From Streptomyces sp. NBC_00239 (GTDB lineage Bacteria; Actinomycetota; Actinomycetes; Streptomycetales; Streptomycetaceae): a stretch of DNA of 64,000 nucleotides. The stretch spans positions 62,001-126,000 of the forward strand of contig NZ_CP108098.1 of the NCBI RefSeq assembly GCF_036194065.1, given 5' to 3'. Shown here piece by piece: positions 60,676-64,000 of the stretch; positions within the stretch are counted from its first letter, which is position 1; every line of letters begins with the position of its first letter. The notes under the pieces are model-generated. The model saw only the letters and a program-made list of their open reading frames with translations, had not been told where the DNA came from and did not search any database. Both the position numbers and the translations under genes were made by a program.

Positions 60676-63600
60676 CTATCGCTTGGGCCCGCTACGGTTC
60701 TGCTGATCCTCCGGACCGGGCTGCTGTGCCGACTGCTGCGCCTGCTGCTGAAGGGCTGCCGCCTGCTGTGCCTGGATCCGGCGGGCCTCGTCTGCCACCC
60801 GCTGTTCGTACGGCTGGCCATCGCGGTGGTTGAGCTCCTTGCGCACCGCCGCGGCCGCCTTGTCCAGCTGTGTCACCTCACCGCGCGCCGCAGAAGCCTG
60901 GGCCACAGCCGCGTCGGCCCGGCGCTGACGCACCGCCCGGGTGCGCTCCAGCACCTCTTCGCGGGAGCCGCCGCTGCGCTGCCAGGACGCCAGGACCTCA
61001 TCGTGCTCAGCGGGGTTCCCGGCCTTCTGGGCATTCGCTTCCTGCTGCTGGCGGGCGGCGACAAGCTGCTCGCGCGTGGTCTCAGCCTCGGCGCGAAGGT
61101 TCAACAGCCGCTCCTCCAACTGCGTGCGGTCATCCCCGCGGACGGCGGGACGTCCGAACCGGCCGGTCTCCGCCAGCTGCTGCTCGACCGCTGCGGCCGC
61201 GCGCTGCTGCCGGTCCTGGCGAGTATCCAGCTCGCTGACCCGGGTCGCCGCCGCTCGCAGATCCTGGATCGCCTGCACGCGGGCCGCGCGTTCATCCACG
61301 TTCCGCTCCACGGCGCCCCCGGGCTCCAAAGCGGCGACCAGCTCTGCGGCCTTGGCCTGCTGAGCCGCAGCGTGCTCCTGAGCCGACGCGGCGGCCTCCA
61401 CGTAATACGCCAGCGTCTCGGACAGGTCCGCATCGGGCAGGTCAGCGTAGGGACGTGTCTCGCTCGCGGGCTCGACCTCACCGGCTTGCTTGCCCGCGTT
61501 GCGAGTCTCCGGCTCCTCAACACGAACAGCCGGTTCCTCCACTGCCGCCGTTTCCGTGCGGTCCTGTTCGTCGACGATGTCGCGGCTTCCCGGCAGGACA
61601 CGGTCGACGTCCTCGCCGCGCTCCTCCCGCTGGGCAGCCGGCTCGACGCTCTCAGCGTCGCGGCCCCGGTCCAGGTCTACAACCCGCTCCGGCTCAGGTT
61701 CGGGGCTCTCGATCTCCCGCGCGACTTCCTCGGTGATCGACGGGGTCTCGACGAAGACCTCGACGTCCTGCTCGGCAGTGAGCGTCGTCATCACGTTCTC
61801 CTCGGCAGCCACGTCCTGTTCGACCTCGACCTCCTCTCGGGCTTGGGTGCTCTCCGCTCGCTGGTCGACGGCCAGGGCCAGCGGCTCGGTCTCGTCCCGA
61901 CGAGTCGGTGCCTGCTGGAAGGCGCCGGCAGCAGCCAGCTCCTCACCACGGCGCGCCGCGGCCTGGGTGGCACGCGAGCGGCGCCCCACCTCAGCGACCT
62001 GGCCGCGCAGTGCTTCCCATGCGGCAGCGTCCTCATCGCGCGCGGGGCGCGGGCCGATGCCCGGCTGGGTGTCCGGCACGCGGCGCTGCTCACGCCAGGC
62101 GTCGGCGAGAGCAGCTGCCCTCTCCCACTCCGCGCGCAGTTCGGAGCCTCCCTCGGGCACCGGCCCGAGAGCCTGGGCCCAGCGCGGCGGCTCGTCCGCG
62201 AGGATCTGGCCCGTCATGATCAGCCGCTGCTCGATCACCTCACGCCGGGCGCGCAGATGCTCGATCCATGCGGCCGGGGTGTGCTGGTCGCGCTCGGCCG
62301 CCCGGGCGGCGAGCCACTCGGGCACCGCGGCGGTGAAGTCGGGAACGGGCACGGAGGCATCGGGAAGCATCACTCGCAGCCGCTGTTCGGCCTTGACGCG
62401 CTGGTCGACAACCTCGGCCCGCTGGAGCCGCTGCTTGGCCTCCTCCAGCTCCAGCAGGTTCGCCCGCATCTCGGTGGCCACGCTGGCGCCGTCCATGCCC
62501 GCGGTGTGGGCCGCGGCCGGCCCGGGCTCGCGCTGCCACTCCTCGCGGGCGCGGTCCACCCAGGGCATGTCGGCGCGCAGACGCTGCTCACGGCGCAGCG
62601 CCATCAGCCGCTCGACGGCGGCTCGCTCGTCGATGCGGGCCTGCTCGGCTACTGTCCCCAGCTCGACGGTCAGCCTGTGCTCATGTCCGGCAGTGCGCAG
62701 CCACTCCACAGCGCCCGGGTCGCCTTCACGGGCCCGGACGGTCGCCCTGAGCACCTCGGCCTTCAGTTCGCGCTGTTCCTGCTGGGCGTGCGCGATCTGC
62801 GCGGCGGCCGTGCGGCCATCTCGCCGGGCCTCGGCGATGGACTGGGAGAGTTCGCTGGTGGTGAGGTCGCCGTAGGCACGGCCGGGCCAGGCCGGCACAG
62901 GCAGGCCGTCCACGACGAGAGTGCGCGGCTGGCTGGCCACGCGAGCGTCGGCCTGGCGCAGGGAGTCCAGTGCCTGGCGGCGGCGCTCGCCGGCCCGCTC
63001 GGCGAGCCGGTCGAGCTGCGTATCGGTCAGGTCGGCGAGCGGACGGCTCGAAGCGCTCGCGGACAGCTCGGCCATCTTGTGCCGGGCCTCTGCGACCTGG
63101 CGGTCAATGCGCCAGCCCAACACGTCTGCCCGGTCTTCCGCGTCGTGGAAGTCCCGCTCGAAGAAGGCGCTCTTGAGGATGCGTTCCGGGGTGAAGCCCG
63201 CAGCTTCGGCACGTCGAAGGGCGCCCTCCACGCTCCGCCGCCAGCCCTCAGACGCGATGAGTGCCTCGGCGTCGTAGTGCAGGACGTTGCGGGCCATGGA
63301 CTGGTACCGCAGCGACAGCGCACGGTCGTGCACGTCGGTGTACTCGGCGGACAGCTGCGGGATGCCCCAGGCCCGCTCCTGCTCGGCCTGAATGGACTCG
63401 GTAGCCGACAGCGACGCCTGGATGTTACGGGCGATCGAGTCCAGCACGTCGTGCATCGTCTGACCTTCTTCGACGATGACGTACAACCTGTTCTCCTCGC
63501 GGCCACGCGTGAGCTGCACGTAGGCACCCTCACGGGTGGTCCGCCGGGTCACCAGGCCGCTGCCGGTGGCCACCGTGGCGCCCTGCCCGCGGTGGCCGGT

Positions 63601-64000
63601 GGAGGCGTAACCGAGCTCGACGAACCGCTCGACATAGTCCGCCGCCAACAGAGTGCGGCCACCGTGATCGGCGTGACGGACCACCAGGTCGCCCTCGTCG
63701 GTGATGCGTTCGACGACCCACTGGTCACCGTTCTTGACGAAGTCCTTGCCGCCTCGGACGACGTTGCGGCGGTCATTGTCGCGGGTGACGACGAGGTCGC
63801 CGCGGTGGGCCTGGAGGCCGTCGTGGAGGTCCGCGGTCTGGCTGCGGTCGAGCTGGCCAGCACCCATCCTGTAGGCCTGGGCGAGGGCGTTCAGCTCGCT
63901 CACGGTGACACGGTCGTCGGCCATCATCATGGCCGACTTGCCCGCATCGGAGTCCCGCTGCCAGTCCGCGAATATCTGCGCCTGCATCTGCTCACGGGTG
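60676..64000 (-). CDS. traA: TraA/MobF-type relaxase-helicase (partial, N-terminus beyond window)
   Basis: The frame is open to the right edge, so the relaxase N-terminus is outside the window; at least 1107 C-terminal residues are seen. Near the visible beginning are UvrD/RecD-like helicase motifs: TGHRGQGATV (motif V-like) and YVQLTRGREENRLYVIV (motif VI-like). The remaining 900 residues are coiled-coil-like and rich in Glu, Arg, Ala and Gln. TraA-type proteins nick at the transfer origin and unwind the strand to be moved. The coiled part is long for the family. It converges with the transfer operon. Confidence 0.85.
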   Translation of the reverse strand, partial: TREQMQAQIFADWQRDSDAGKSAMMMADDRVTVSELNALAQAYRMGAGQLDRSQTADLHDGLQAHRGDLVVTRDNDRRNVVRGGKDFVKNGDQWVVERITDEGDLVVRHADHGGRTLLAADYVERFVELGYASTGHRGQGATVATGSGLVTRRTTREGAYVQLTRGREENRLYVIVEEGQTMHDVLDSIARNIQASLSATESIQAEQERAWGIPQLSAEYTDVHDRALSLRYQSMARNVLHYDAEALIASEGWRRSVEGALRRAEAAGFTPERILKSAFFERDFHDAEDRADVLGWRIDRQVAEARHKMAELSASASSRPLADLTDTQLDRLAERAGERRRQALDSLRQADARVASQPRTLVVDGLPVPAWPGRAYGDLTTSELSQSIAEARRDGRTAAAQIAHAQQEQRELKAEVLRATVRAREGDPGAVEWLRTAGHEHRLTVELGTVAEQARIDERAAVERLMALRREQRLRADMPWVDRAREEWQREPGPAAAHTAGMDGASVATEMRANLLELEEAKQRLQRAEVVDQRVKAEQRLRVMLPDASVPVPDFTAAVPEWLAARAAERDQHTPAAWIEHLRARREVIEQRLIMTGQILADEPPRWAQALGPVPEGGSELRAEWERAAALADAWREQRRVPDTQPGIGPRPARDEDAAAWEALRGQVAEVGRRSRATQAAARRGEELAAAGAFQQAPTRRDETEPLALAVDQRAESTQAREEVEVEQDVAAEENVMTTLTAEQDVEVFVETPSITEEVAREIESPEPEPERVVDLDRGRDAESVEPAAQREERGEDVDRVLPGSRDIVDEQDRTETAAVEEPAVRVEEPETRNAGKQAGEVEPASETRPYADLPDADLSETLAYYVEAAASAQEHAAAQQAKAAELVAALEPGGAVERNVDERAARVQAIQDLRAAATRVSELDTRQDRQQRAAAAVEQQLAETGRFGRPAVRGDDRTQLEERLLNLRAEAETTREQLVAARQQQEANAQKAGNPAEHDEVLASWQRSGGSREEVLERTRAVRQRRADAAVAQASAARGEVTQLDKAAAAVRKELNHRDGQPYEQRVADEARRIQAQQAAALQQQAQQSAQQPGPEDQQNRSGPKR

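Overview
The window is high-GC actinomycete DNA and almost certainly comes from a Streptomyces. Codon third positions are G/C rich, GTG starts and 4-base ATGA/GTGA overlaps are common, and it carries families typical of the genus: DUF2637, DUF2332, DUF5999, DUF6302, an MmyB-type XRE regulator, an FxLD lanthipeptide and an SCO6880-type conjugation protein. Partition genes, a toxin-antitoxin pair, a tyrosine recombinase, two miniature transposable elements and a type IV secretion-like transfer block ending in a TraA-type relaxase point to a large conjugative, probably linear, plasmid or an integrative conjugative element. No rRNA, tRNA, CRISPR array or recognisable replication initiator was seen.

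Layout. 1-5255 (minus) is a six-gene operon: RmlD-like reductase, double SIS-domain protein, RraA-like aldolase, DUF2332 protein, sugar-nucleotidyltransferase-like protein and an alpha/beta hydrolase cut by the window edge. It is divergent from a TPR regulator at 5476-6789 across a promoter with three GGTGTAC-type operators. 7052-11848 holds a type III polyketide synthase, an MBL hydrolase and an MmyB-XRE regulator divergent from a FabG-like reductase. 12206-13695 holds three tandem secreted SH3-like proteins. 13971-19660 is an operon of MFS, ATP-grasp ligase, MFS, orphan TrpA-like indole synthase and two small proteins. 19671-26512 carries DUF1173, small hypotheticals and a recombinase operon.

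27000-35597 is plasmid maintenance. It has an RraB-like protein, a frameshifted zinc-motif/coiled-coil protein, two 211-bp miniature elements with 5-bp target duplications, a helical hypothetical, a 54-residue membrane protein, a ribbon-helix-helix/PIN toxin-antitoxin pair, ParA with a ParB-like partner flanked by two copies of one palindrome (candidate centromere), and a DUF2637 membrane protein. 35830-41099 has an APH-fold kinase coupled to an XRE regulator, then a run of small Streptomyces proteins headed by an HATPase.

41318-48943 is a class I lanthipeptide cluster of the FxLD type: a PCMT-like methyltransferase, a 59-residue precursor missing from a simple long-ORF view, LanB, LanC, a second stand-alone elimination-type protein and an unknown. 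No transporter or leader protease is present in it. 48959-64000 is the transfer region: a hypothetical, a transglycosylase/M23 peptidase, a MinD/ParA-like ATPase, a small membrane subunit, a VirB8/TcpC-like protein, a VirB6-like protein, an SCO6880-family protein, a VirB4-like ATPase, a VirD4-like coupling protein and a DUF4913 protein. A perfect 18-bp bidirectional terminator follows, then the convergent C-terminal part of a TraA/MobF-type relaxase-helicase that runs off the right edge.
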